The notes under the pieces were generated by a model. That model was not told the origin of the DNA. It saw only the letters and a list, made by a program, of their open reading frames with translations, and made no database searches. A program made the translations under genes and the position numbers. From CAWEHT01 sp963808455 (GTDB lineage Bacteria; Chloroflexota; Anaerolineae; CG2-30-64-16), in the NCBI GenBank assembly GCA_963808455.1, contig CAWEHT010000388.1:1-23921 (forward strand): a stretch of 23,921 bases of DNA, given 5' to 3'. Below, piece after piece: positions 1 to 7,876 of the stretch (position 1 is the first letter of the stretch; every line of letters starts with the position of its first letter).

Positions 1-1
1 C

Positions 2-208
2 TTCTTCCTTGTTCCTTCGACCATTACGTGTACGTACAGCCGCCGCCAGAGCCTCCTGAGCAAGAGCCTGAGCTACTTTGGCGTCGATGCGACGTATGCT
101 TGTGGCTTGGCGATACTGCGGCGCATCTTCGAGGTCGAACTGGGCCGCATGAACCGGTCGCCGTGGCCCGGTTGCCGGATAGTCGCACGGGCGGACGCCG
201 GGCGTTAG
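2..208 (+). CDS. Possible C-terminal end of an unrecognised protein, cut by the left edge
   Basis: Frame 2 is open from the window edge to a TAG at 206-208, about 68 codons without an ATG at the front, so it would be the tail of a gene that begins outside the window. The stretch around SLLSKSLSYFGVDATYACG and AILRRIFEVELGRMN reads like ordinary protein with alternating hydrophobic and charged residues. I do not recognise the family. Its stop codon overlaps the stop of the minus-strand methyltransferase (205-207), which would be a tightly convergent arrangement. Alternative reading frames here are also open, so this call is weak. Confidence 0.35.
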   Translation, partial: FFLVPSTITCTYSRRQSLLSKSLSYFGVDATYACGLAILRRIFEVELGRMNRSPWPGCRIVARADAGR

Positions 209-1126
209 CCTGGCTGTTGCCCGCCGCTCCGCTGAGCGCCCAGCGCTGTAGCCATGGCGCGGATGTGGTCTGGCGTGCTGCCGCAGCAGGCGCCGATGTA
301 ATTGACGCCCAGTTCTCGCATCTTCAGCGCGTAGGCAGCCATCGAGGTCGGGCGTGCCATCGTAATGGATCTGCCCGGCGCCGGCGACCTCCCCACGCTC
401 CCATTTCGGCAGCCCGGCGTTTGACTGCGCGATCAGGTAGACATCCGGTGGGCGCACCGCGGCGATCTGTGACAGCACCTGCTCCGTCTCGGCCGGGCCG
501 TTCCCGCAATTGGCGCCGATGATCCGCACGCCCATCTTGTAGATGGCATCGATGGCACGCGGGGGGCTCACGCCCATCATCGTATGCAGGCGAGTATCGA
601 ATGTCATCGTAACGGCGATGGGCAGGTCGGAGACGGAGTGGGCCCCCTGCACCGCTGCGCCCACCTCGTCGAGCGAGCTCATCGTCTCGATCAAGAAGAA
701 GTCTACGCCCCCCGCCGCCAGCGCCCGTGCCTGGTCGGCGAACGCCGCGCCGGCGTCTTCGACGGTCAGCGTGCCCAGGGGCGCCAGGATCTCGCCCGTC
801 GGTCCCATCGAACCGGCCACCAGCGCCTGGGCGCCGGCAGCCTGGCGTGCGAGGCGCGCGGCTGCCAGGTTGAATTCCTCCACACGGTCTTCGTAGTGAT
901 GAAGGGCCAGGCGGTAGCGATTTCCTCCGAAAGAGTTGGTCTCGATGACCTGCGATCCGGCCTCGAGGTAGCTGCGATAGATGCCCAGCAAGACGTCCGG
1001 GTGCGAGACGTTCCATTCTTCCGGCGCGCCGCCGGTGGTCAGGCCGGCCGCCTGCAACATCGTTCCCATGGCGCCGTCGCCCACTATGAACGGGTGCGTG
1101 CTCAGGTACGCTGTGAGTCCTTCCAT
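205..1126 (-). CDS. Homocysteine S-methyltransferase family protein (zinc-dependent Hcy module), one frameshift
   Basis: The protein, about 306 residues once one frameshift is repaired, is a stand-alone homocysteine-binding methyltransferase barrel like the N-terminal module of MetH or BhmT. It would pass a methyl group from methyl-corrinoid to homocysteine, giving methionine. The N-terminus has the family pattern GDGAMGTML (about residues 17-24). The three zinc-ligand cysteines are visible: GANCGNG (Cys207) and GACCGST (Cys280, Cys281). The start ATG at 1126 has AAGGAGGA upstream. The frame breaks near position 343: after GTPDL an extra base precedes MAAYALKMREL, and removing it restores the family sequence to the TAA at 205. 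It lies 13 bp downstream of the corrinoid protein gene and is probably the last gene of the operon. An alternative role is demethylation of a methylated substrate onto the corrinoid protein. Confidence 0.85.
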
Positions 1127-1139
1127 GCTCGGTCCTCCT

Positions 1140-1808
1140 TCAGCTTGTGACGGCCTTCGCCACGGTCACCGCCTCAGCGGCATCTTTGCAATAGGCGTCG
1201 GCGCGAATGTCCTCGGCGAAGATGACGTTGAGCGGAGCGCCGCCCACCAGCACCTTGATCCGATCGCGCAACCCTTCATCCTCCAGCCGTTTGACCACCG
1301 TGGCCATATACGGCATGGTCGTGGTCAACAAGGCCGACATGCCCAGGATGTTGGCATGATGCTCGCGAATGGCAGCGATGAACTTGTCGGCATCCACGTT
1401 CACGCCGAGGTTGATCACTTCGAATCCCGCGCCTTCCCACATCATGGCCACGAGGTTCTTGCCGATGTCGTGGATATCGCCCTTGACCGTCCCGATGACC
1501 GCTATCCCGACCCTGGCGGCGCCTGTATCAACCAGCAGCGGGCGCAGCACCTCCATGGCCGCCTTCATGGCGTTGGCGGCTCGCAGGACCTCCGGGACGA
1601 ACAGGATGCCGGCGCCGAAGTCCTTGCCGACCACGTCCATCCCCGCGACCAGCCCGAGGGCGAGCACCTGGGCCGGCGTCTGGCCCATCTCGAGGGCCTG
1701 CCGGGTCGCCGCCACCACCTGCTCCTTGAGCCCGTCATAAAGGTCGTCCTGCAGGTTCTCATAGAGCGCCCGCAACCGGTCGGGCAGGGAATCGGGGCTT
1801 TCTCCCAT
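1140..1808 (-). CDS. Corrinoid (B12)-binding methyl carrier protein, MtaC/MttC-like
   Basis: This intact 222-residue protein is a methyl carrier holding a corrinoid cofactor. Residues about 1-95 form the helical cap (B12-binding-2 type) and residues about 98-215 the Rossmann-like B12 fold. The cobalamin motif is clear: GDIHDIGKN gives Asp111, His113 (lower axial ligand) and Gly116, followed by GMSALL (Ser158-x-Leu160) and VLVGG (Gly189-Gly190). I chose the ATG at 1808 over an ATG at 1832 because GGAAGGAG lies just upstream of it. The gene sits between the RACo-like activator (20 bp gap) and the Hcy methyltransferase (13 bp gap), so translation is likely coupled. In the family such proteins shuttle methyl groups between a corrinoid methyltransferase and an acceptor enzyme; here the acceptor is likely homocysteine via the next gene. 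The true methyl donor cannot be read from this protein. Confidence 0.93.
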   Translation of the reverse strand: MGESPDSLPDRLRALYENLQDDLYDGLKEQVVAATRQALEMGQTPAQVLALGLVAGMDVVGKDFGAGILFVPEVLRAANAMKAAMEVLRPLLVDTGAARVGIAVIGTVKGDIHDIGKNLVAMMWEGAGFEVINLGVNVDADKFIAAIREHHANILGMSALLTTTMPYMATVVKRLEDEGLRDRIKVLVGGAPLNVIFAEDIRADAYCKDAAEAVTVAKAVTS

Positions 1809-1828
1809 CGGGCCGTCTCCTTCCGGTA

Positions 1829-3917
1829 TCACGTCGCCTGGGCCCGGCGCCGCGAACGGGCACTGACGGTGTCGCTGGTGCCCCGACTACGCCGGAGGGC
1901 CGCGGCCGCATCCAGCGGGCCGGCCAGGTGCGGGAACGCATCGATGCCATGAGGCAGGGCCAGCGCCTCCACGAACGCATCCTGGAAGCGCGGCTCAGAG
2001 GGCGATCCCGACGTAAGTGACCCAGCCGCGCCAGGCGGCGGGCTGCCGAGCGTTGCTCGCGATTCAGCAGCACGATGCGCGCCCATCGCCGGCCGCATTG
2101 CCCACTGCCAGGACGTGATCCAGATCGCAATCGGGGATCATGCCCAGGACCATGGCATGGAAAGGATCGATGTAGCTGCCGAAAGCTCCCGCCAGGGCGG
2201 ACGCGAATCGACGCGTTCCACGCCCATCCGCTCCATGAGCAGGCGCGCGCCCGAGTAGAGCGCGGCTTTGGCGAGCTGGATGTTGCGAACGTCGTCGCTC
2301 GTCACGACAACCTCGCGGCCGGTGCTGGTCTGCTCCGGCCAGGCCAGCACGTATTCGGCCTTGGCGCCTTGCCATCGCAGGCGCCCTGAACGCGCTTCCG
2401 GCGCGAACCTGCCATCCGGCGTGAGCATACCGGCGAGGAACAACTCCGCAATCGCCTCGATGATCCCCGATCCGCAGATGCCTGTGGCCTTGATCAGCTT
2501 CTCCTGGCGGGTCTCGCGGGCCGTCCCCCAATCACTGCTCCAGGCATCGCGTCCGATGACTTTGAAGCGTGGCTCCAGGGTCTCGGGATCTACCCGCACC
2601 CGCTCGATAGCGCCCGCCGCGGCGCGCATGCCGTGGCGGATTTGCGCGCCCTCGAAGGCCGGCCCCGTCGGGCTGGACGCCGACAGCACCTGGCGGCGGT
2701 TGCCCAGCAGCAACTCGCCGTTGGTGCCCACGTCCACGATCAAGGTGACCTGGTCCTCGGGCAGCTTGAAGGGCTCCTCGGCCAGAAGCACACCCACGTT
2801 GTCTGCCCCGACGTGTCCGGCCTCGATGGGCAGGACGTGGACCTGCGCGCCGGGCGCCAGCTTCAACCCCAGGTCGCGCGCCTTCAGGTCAACCGCATCG
2901 CTGATCGCCGGCGCGAAGGGCGATTGGCCCAGCTGGTGCGGGGAGATATTCAGCAAGAGGTGGTGCATGGTCGTGTTGCCCACCAGCACCGCGTCGGTGA
3001 TGGCGTCCGGGGCGATCCCGGCGATGGCGCACGCTTCGTCCTTCAAGCGATTGAGGGCGTCGATGATGGTGCCGTGGAGGATGGCCAGGCCGTCGGGCCG
3101 CGAGTTGAACGAAGCTGATGCGGCTCATGAGGTCTTCGCCATAGGCCACCTGTGGGTTCATCTGGCTGGTGGTTGCCAGCACGACGCCGGTGCGCAGGTC
3201 GCACAGGTGCAGAGCCACTGTCGTCGTGCCGATGTCTACCGCCAGGCCGTACGCCTCTTCACTGTAGCCGGGCACTACCCGGACGGCCTCGCCTCCCTGC
3301 CACACGGTCACGGTGAGCTTGCGGTCCTCCGCCCGCACGACCTCTTGCAGGCCAGGCAGCAACACGGGATCCAGCCGGACCCCCGGCAGGCCGAAGCGGG
3401 CTTCCAGCTCGGCGGCGATGCGGTCCCAATCGCCCAGCGGGTCCTCCAGGCTGGCGTCTTCGATCTCCACGTAATAGAGGCGGATGGCCGGGTCAACGAT
3501 CATAGGTCGCTCGGTGGCGGCCTTGCGGACGATCTGCTTGCGCGCCTGGCTCTCTTCGGGGACGTTCACAAGGAGAGCGCCGTGTACCTGGCAGACGCAT
3601 GAGAGCCTTCTGCCTGGCAGACGGGGGTGACGCTCCCAGAAGCGCTCCTCGCGCGCGTCGGGCGCGCCGAGGTTGGCGGCGTTCGAGGTCAGGCCGAGCT
3701 TGGGGAAATGCCCCTCCTCGACCGTTACCTGGCATTTGCCGCAAGTCTGGCGCCCGCCGCAGATGGCTTCGATTTCCACGCCCATCACGCGCGCGGCGTC
3801 GAGTAAGACGGTGCCGTCTGCCACGTCGGCCTGCCTGCCGGCCGGCTGGAAGACCACGCGATGAACGGCTGCGAGCGCCTGGTCGGCTTGCTGGTTGGAG
3901 GTTTTCTGCAAAGTCAT
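1829..3917 (-). CDS. RACo-like corrinoid activation protein (2Fe-2S ferredoxin domain plus DUF4445 ASKHA domain), several frameshifts
   Basis: The gene encodes a reductive activator of corrinoid proteins: an N-terminal [2Fe-2S] domain donates an electron and an ASKHA-type ATPase domain uses ATP to return inactive Co(II) to Co(I). The cluster ligands are Cys53, Cys59 and Cys62 in CGGRQTCGKC, with Cys107 in RLSCVCQ. The ATPase part shows GLAVDIGTTTVALHL, NPQVAYGEDLMSRI, VGNTTMHHLLLN, DVGTNGELLLG and CGSGIIEAIAEL. The frame is broken near 3108 (an extra base after RISFV), near 2200, near 2083 (a missing G in a G run), near 2030 and near 1998. After repair the C-terminus reads AGAFGSYIDPFHAMVLG, then ARIVLLNREQRSAARRLA, then SEPRFQDAFVEALALPHG, as in the family. 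Repaired length is about 695 residues, normal for DUF4445. There is no Shine-Dalgarno at the ATG, which fits a leaderless transcript. It heads the corrinoid operon. Confidence 0.88.
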
Positions 3918-3926
3918 GGTGGGGTG

Positions 3927-3955
3927 ATTGTATGCAAATACTGCCGGAAAAGCAA
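3927..3955 (-). promoter_or_regulatory. Sigma70-type promoter of the RACo-corrinoid-Hcy operon, probably leaderless
   Basis: On the minus strand a -35 box TTGCTT (3950-3955) is followed by a 17 bp spacer and a -10 box TACAAT (3927-3932). The ATG at 3917 begins nine bases after the -10 box. Transcription would therefore start at or within about three bases of the start codon, which matches the absence of a ribosome binding site. Its -35 box is only 12 bp from that of the opposite promoter. Confidence 0.68.
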
Positions 3956-3967
3956 CTGGCGTCCCGT

Positions 3968-3997
3968 TTGATCGGGAGCAGCGCGGCCTGCTATACT
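3968..3997 (+). promoter_or_regulatory. Probable promoter of the FAD oxidoreductase gene
   Basis: A -35-like TTGATC (3968-3973), 18 bp spacer and -10 TATACT (3992-3997) precede the gene, with a Shine-Dalgarno GGAGGA at 4007-4012 seven bases before the ATG. The -35 box is a moderate match, the -10 box a good one. It is back-to-back with the promoter of the minus-strand operon, so one regulator bound between them could control both. Confidence 0.5.
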
Positions 3998-4019
3998 GGG
4001 GCGATCGGAGGATTGCACG

Positions 4020-5436
4020 ATGAAGACCCACGCTGCCGATATCGTGATCTGCGGAGCAGGGCTGGCCGGCATCAGACGCGGCCTATCATCTGGCCCTCCG
4101 GCAGGGCCTGCGCGACGTGCTGCTGGTAGACGAGCGGGCGCCGCTGAGCCTGACCAGCGACAAGTCGAGCGAGTGCTACCGGAACTGGTGGCCCGGCATC
4201 CCCTGCGCGCCGGATGAGTCGGCACGCGTCAGGCCGGAGGCCATGGTGCGCCTGATGGACCGCAGCATCGACATCCTCGAGATGCTGGCGCACGAGAGCG
4301 GCAATGTCTTTCATCTCAACCGGCGAGGTTACCTGTATGTTACGGGCGACCCCGCGCGCCTCCCCGAAATGCACCGCGTTGCCGAAGGTATCGCCGGCCT
4401 GGGCGCCGGCACGTTGCGTTGCCATACCGGCCGGCCCGGCGAGGTTCCCTACGAGCCCGCCCCGCCGGCCGGTTTCGACGGGCAGCCCGATGGAGCCGAC
4501 CTGATCACCGACGCGGCCATCATCCATCAGCACTTCCCCTATCTCTCGGGGCGCGCCGCCGCCGTCCTGCACGTCCGGCGTGCCGGCTGGCTGAGCGCGC
4601 AGCAGTTGGGCATGTACCTGCTCGAGAAGTCGCTGCGGGCCGGGGTGCGCCTGCTGCGCGCCCACGTCGCCGGCGTGGAGGTGCAGGGAGGCACGGTGCA
4701 GAAGGTGCGCCTGGAGACGGAGGGCGGGGGGGCAGCCATCGCCACCCGGTGCTTCGTCGACGCGGCCGGGCCGCTATGCGCCGGCCTGGCCCGCGCCATG
4801 GGCGTCGAGCTCCCCATCTCCGCCGAGCTGCACGCCAAGGTGACCTTTCACGACGTGCAGCGGGCGGTGCCGCGGGCCGCGCCCCTGCTGATCTGGGACG
4901 ACGCGCAGCGCCTCGCCTGGGATGAGGAGGAACGCGCCGCCTGGGCCGAATCAGAGGACATGCGCTGGCTGTTGGACGAACTGCCGGGCGGCGCGCATAC
5001 CCGGCCCGATGGCCCGGCGGAGAGCGACGTCGTGATGATGCTGTGGCCCTACCACGCGCGGCCCGTCGAGGTGACGTGGCCCCTGCCGTTCGACCCGGCC
5101 TACGCCGAGGTTACCCTCCGCGGGATTTCCACCTTGCTTCCAGCTGTAGAACGCTACCTGCCGCGCCTGCCGCGCCTGTCGGTCGACGGCGGCTATTACA
5201 TGAGGACGCCCGAGAATCGCCCGCTGATCGGCCCCCTTCCGGTGGGCGGAGCTTACGTGATCGGCGCTCTCTCCGGTTTCGGCGTGATGGCGGGCTGCGC
5301 GGCGGGCGAGCTGCTGGCCTCGCACGTGGCCGGGGGTGAGCTGCCGGACTATGCGCCGGCTCTTCGTCTCGAGCGCTACGAAGACCCCATCTATCGCCGG
5401 GCCATCGAGCGGCCGCTTCAGAGCGGGCAGCTGTAG
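4020..5436 (+). CDS. FAD-dependent oxidoreductase of the DAO (sarcosine oxidase/D-amino-acid dehydrogenase) family, one frameshift
   Basis: The protein of about 470 residues oxidises a C-N bond, most likely in a secondary amine or amino acid; the substrate is not readable from sequence. The N-terminus ADIVICGAGLAGI is the FAD dinucleotide-binding motif (GxGxxG), followed after repair by AAYHLALRQGL and VLLVDE. The segment LTSDKSSECYRNWWPG is characteristic of a DAO subgroup. The C-terminus has the usual FAD-contact motif: MRTPENRPLIGPLPV then GALSGFGVMAGCAAGELLA. The frame breaks near 4074, where an extra A within GGCATCAGACGCG turns GIDAAYHL into nonsense; removing it joins both halves. The ATG at 4020 has GGAGGA seven bases upstream. 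It is divergent from the corrinoid operon and precedes the methyl-folate methyltransferase by about 130 bp. Oxidative demethylation of an N-methyl compound feeding folate C1 units would fit the context, but this is inference. Confidence 0.85.
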
Positions 5437-5473
5437 CGCCAAGTTTGGGCCGTCCGGCGTTTTCGTCTCGGCT

Positions 5474-5502
5474 TTGTGCCGCGCATTGATCGGGCATATA
5501 AT
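5474..5502 (+). promoter_or_regulatory. Strong sigma70-type promoter of the methyltransferase-lgt pair
   Basis: A -35 box TTGTGC (5474-5479), 17 bp spacer and a perfect -10 box TATAAT (5497-5502) lie about 65 bases before the chosen GTG start. The FAD gene ends at 5436, so the pair downstream can be transcribed on its own. Confidence 0.7.
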
Positions 5503-5567
5503 GGCGGGGCGGCGCGGGCGTGCACGGCGCCGGGCATGATCAGAACCCTTTGGCAGGAAGGGATCCT

Positions 5568-6501
5568 GTGCAGACCATCCTCCGTTCTCAGACGGGCAAA
5601 GAGGCCGCCATCGGTACGGGCCTCCCGTTTGTCGTGATCGGCGAGCGCATCAACCCCACCGGACGCAAATCGCTCGCCGCCGAGATGCTGGCCGGCAACT
5701 TCGAGAGGGTCAAAGCCGACGCCTTGGCCCAGGTGCGGGCCGGTGCGGCCGTGCTCGACGTGAATGCCGGGCTCGGCGTGGCCAATGCACACGAGCTGGA
5801 GCCTCAGGTGATGGTGCAGGCGATCCAGGCGGTGCAGTCGGTCGTCAACGTCCCTCTGAGCATCGATTCCTCGATCCCTGCCGCGCTGGAGGCCGGCCTC
5901 AAAGCCGCCCGGGGCACCCCGCTGATCAACTCCGTCACCGGGGAAGAGGAGCGGATGGCCCGCGTGTTCCCGCTCGTCGCCGAATACAAGTGCGCCGTGA
6001 TCATCATCTCCAACGACGAGACGGGTATCAGTTATGATCCCAAGGTGCGCTTCGAGGTGGCCAGGCGCATCGTGCGCGCGCGCCGACGGTTATGGTATCC
6101 CCCGCGAGCATCTTCTGATCGACCCCCTCGTGATGCCGGCCGGGGCGGTGCCCGGGGCCGGCGCGGCCGTGCTGGACGTGGTACGCCGGGTGCAGGATGA
6201 GCTGGGGTGCAATACCGTCTGCGGCGCCAGCAACGTCTCCTTCGGGCTGCCCGACCGGGAAGCCATCAACGCCAATTTCCTCGCCATGCTCATCGCCGGT
6301 GGCATGACCAGCGCGATTACCAACCCGCTGAAGCCCGAGCTGAGGAAATCGATCCTGGCCGCCGACATGCTGATGGGGCACGATCCGGACTGCCTGCGCT
6401 GGCTCAAGTATCAGCGCCAGCTGGCCCGTGAGGCGACCGGCGGCGAGCCAACCGCGGCCGACGAGCGCGCTGCAAGGCGCGCCCGGCGGGCTGCAGAATA
6501 G
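5568..6501 (+). CDS. Methyltetrahydrofolate:corrinoid methyltransferase (pterin-binding, AcsE/MetH-module type), one frameshift
   Basis: This TIM-barrel pterin-binding protein would move a methyl group between methyltetrahydrofolate and the cobalt of a corrinoid protein. Family motifs in order are VIGERINPTGRK, VLDVNAG, VPLSIDSS, LINSVTGEEERM, ISNDETGI, LLIDPLVMPAG, TVCGASNVSFGLPDR and a C-terminal SAITNPLKPEL. The GTG at 5568 is preferred because AGGAAGG (5555-5561) lies six bases upstream; an earlier GTG at 5520 lacks one. The frame changes near 6085 in a GC-alternating run, between VARRIV and ADGYGIPREHLL. Repaired length is about 311 residues. The last 30 residues are a charged Ala/Arg-rich tail. 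The stop is 9 bp from lgt. With the corrinoid protein and the Hcy methyltransferase at 205-1808 it completes the modules of a split cobalamin methionine synthase; a catabolic C1 role is the alternative. Confidence 0.88.
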
Positions 6502-6510
6502 GGCCGGCCC

Positions 6511-7554
6511 ATGAACCCAGTGCTCGCCCGCCTCGGCCCGTTCGAGATCCACTGGTACGGCGTCCTGATCGTGCTGGGCGCGTTACTCGCCGCTTTTCTC
6601 TCGGCCATCGAGGCCCGGCGGCGCGGCGAGGACCCCGAGCATGTGTGGAACCTGTTGACGTGGTGCCTGATCCTGGGGATCATCGGAGCGCGACTCTACC
6701 ACGTCTTCTCGACGCCGACCGGCAACTTCGCCGGCTGGGCCTACTATCGCGACCACCCGATCGACATCATCCGCTTTTGGGATGCGAGCTCGGGCATCGT
6801 CGGGCTGCGGGGCCTCGGTATCTTCGGGGCCGTGCTCGGCGGCGTCGTCGCCGTCGTGGCCTACGCAGCCATCCATCGCCTCAGCCTCTTGCGTTGGCTC
6901 GACATCCCGGCGCCGGCCCTGCTCCTGGCCCAGGCCATCGGCCGCATGGGCAACCGCCTCAACCAGGAGCTCTACGGCCCGCCCACAAACCTGCCGTGGG
7001 CTTTCCACATCAACCCCATCTATCCTTGCCAGGAGCCCGACGGGTCGCCGATGGCCTGCGGCGCCCTGGACCGGCTTGACACTGCCGCGCGCCAGTGGTA
7101 CGCCACGCACGGCTTCCACCCAACCTTCTATTACGAGGCCGCCTGGGACGTGGCGGGTTTCGTGCTGATATGGGTGCTGGCGCGCCGGCTGCGGAACTGG
7201 CTGCGCGATGGCGATGTCTTTTTCTTGTATCTCGTTTGGTACCCGCTCGGGCGTTTTTGGGTGGAGCTGTTCCGCCCTGACGCCTGGCGCATCGGGGCGT
7301 TGGCCACCGCCCAGTGGTTCGCCATCATCGGCATCCTGGTCGGCGTCGGAGGTATCCTGCTCAACCACATGCAGCCTGAGCCGTTGCCGGCGCCGGTGAC
7401 CGCCGGGCCCGGCCCAGCCGCCGGTTCCTTGGCGCTGAGCGCCGCACCGGGGCAGGACCAGCTGCCCGTGCTGGAGGACGAGCCGCCCACGGCGCTGCTG
7501 CCGTTACAGGAGGAGCCGCCGCCACCGGCCACGCCCCCGCCGGAGGCGGGGTGA
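6511..7554 (+). CDS. lgt: Prolipoprotein diacylglyceryl transferase
   Basis: Lgt is the membrane enzyme that transfers a diacylglyceryl group from phosphatidylglycerol to the lipobox cysteine of prolipoproteins. The 347-residue protein has about seven hydrophobic segments and the Lgt signature GRMGNRLNQELYG (residues 144-156), with Arg145 and Glu153 matching the essential Arg143 and Glu151 of E. coli, and YPLGRFWVELFRPD near the seventh segment. The loop corresponding to E. coli His103 reads GLRGLGIFGA, without histidine, as in several Gram-positive and related lineages. After the last membrane segment (WFAIIGILVGVGGILL) there is a tail of about 60 residues rich in Pro, Ala and Glu that is not part of the core enzyme. 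It lies 9 bp after the methyl-folate methyltransferase and is probably cotranscribed, although there is no functional link. The frame is intact. Confidence 0.96.
   Translation: MNPVLARLGPFEIHWYGVLIVLGALLAAFLSAIEARRRGEDPEHVWNLLTWCLILGIIGARLYHVFSTPTGNFAGWAYYRDHPIDIIRFWDASSGIVGLRGLGIFGAVLGGVVAVVAYAAIHRLSLLRWLDIPAPALLLAQAIGRMGNRLNQELYGPPTNLPWAFHINPIYPCQEPDGSPMACGALDRLDTAARQWYATHGFHPTFYYEAAWDVAGFVLIWVLARRLRNWLRDGDVFFLYLVWYPLGRFWVELFRPDAWRIGALATAQWFAIIGILVGVGGILLNHMQPEPLPAPVTAGPGPAAGSLALSAAPGQDQLPVLEDEPPTALLPLQEEPPPPATPPPEAG
7535..7551. terminator. GC-rich hairpin at the end of lgt
   Basis: A perfect 7 bp stem CCCCGCC/GGCGGGG with a GGA loop ends directly at the lgt stop codon TGA (7552-7554). There is no T run after it, so it could be a terminator of a weak kind, or simply a by-product of the Pro-Ala codons in the tail. 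Confidence 0.3.
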
Positions 7555-7876
7555 AGAGAGAAGCGCCGCGCGGAAGCATGACGCGTGGCACGTGAAGCGG
7601 TCTCTATCCCCCACCTTGCTCTGTCGGCCAGCAGGGCCGGCGTACGTGTCGGGCCGCGCCGAGCGCATCCGCGCATGCGTGCCGTCATCCATAGTCGGCC
7701 CGTGCCTCCCGGAGGCCCCGTCGCTGACGCACTGACTTTCTGTCCCGCTGCACGCCGAACCAACACTGCCGCGCTGGTTGCGGACCACATTCTGCCCAAG
7801 CGAAAGCACGCCCCCGCGAAGCCACCCCGCGTCCGCGCCGTCATCTGTGGCCGGCCCGGCGCCAGCGCTCCCGCGC
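7555..7876. other. Non-coding stretch between lgt and the PLP enzyme, with an imperfect direct repeat
   Basis: These 322 bases lie between two convergent genes and hold no ORF with recognisable protein character. Two related segments, 7665-7705 and 7829-7862, share a GCRTCCGCG block and a following CCGTCATC-YRTRG-CGGCCCG block, separated by about 160 bp. The first copy has seven extra bases between the blocks. A small palindrome GCCTCCCGGAGGC lies just after the first copy (7704-7716). I see no promoter, tRNA or T-rich terminator. Confidence 0.45.

Noticed and set aside
28..522. Long plus-strand ORF over the end of the methyltransferase gene
   Set aside because: It is rich in Arg, Pro and Ala, has no family pattern and lies opposite a clear homocysteine methyltransferase with its zinc cysteines; it is a GC-driven shadow.
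1829..3917. Programmed frameshifting in the RACo-like gene
   Set aside because: Several changes in both directions within one gene, one in a plain G run and others at unrelated sequences, fit indel errors better than a regulated slip site.
5437..5465. Possible terminator after the FAD gene (CGCC...GGCG followed by TTTT)
   Set aside because: The paired segments are only about four bases and are separated by 15 bases with no stable inner stem; too weak to call.
6511..7554. Mobile element or gene transfer around lgt and the methyltransferase
   Set aside because: No transposase, integrase, tRNA or terminal repeats are seen, and base composition looks the same as in the neighbours.
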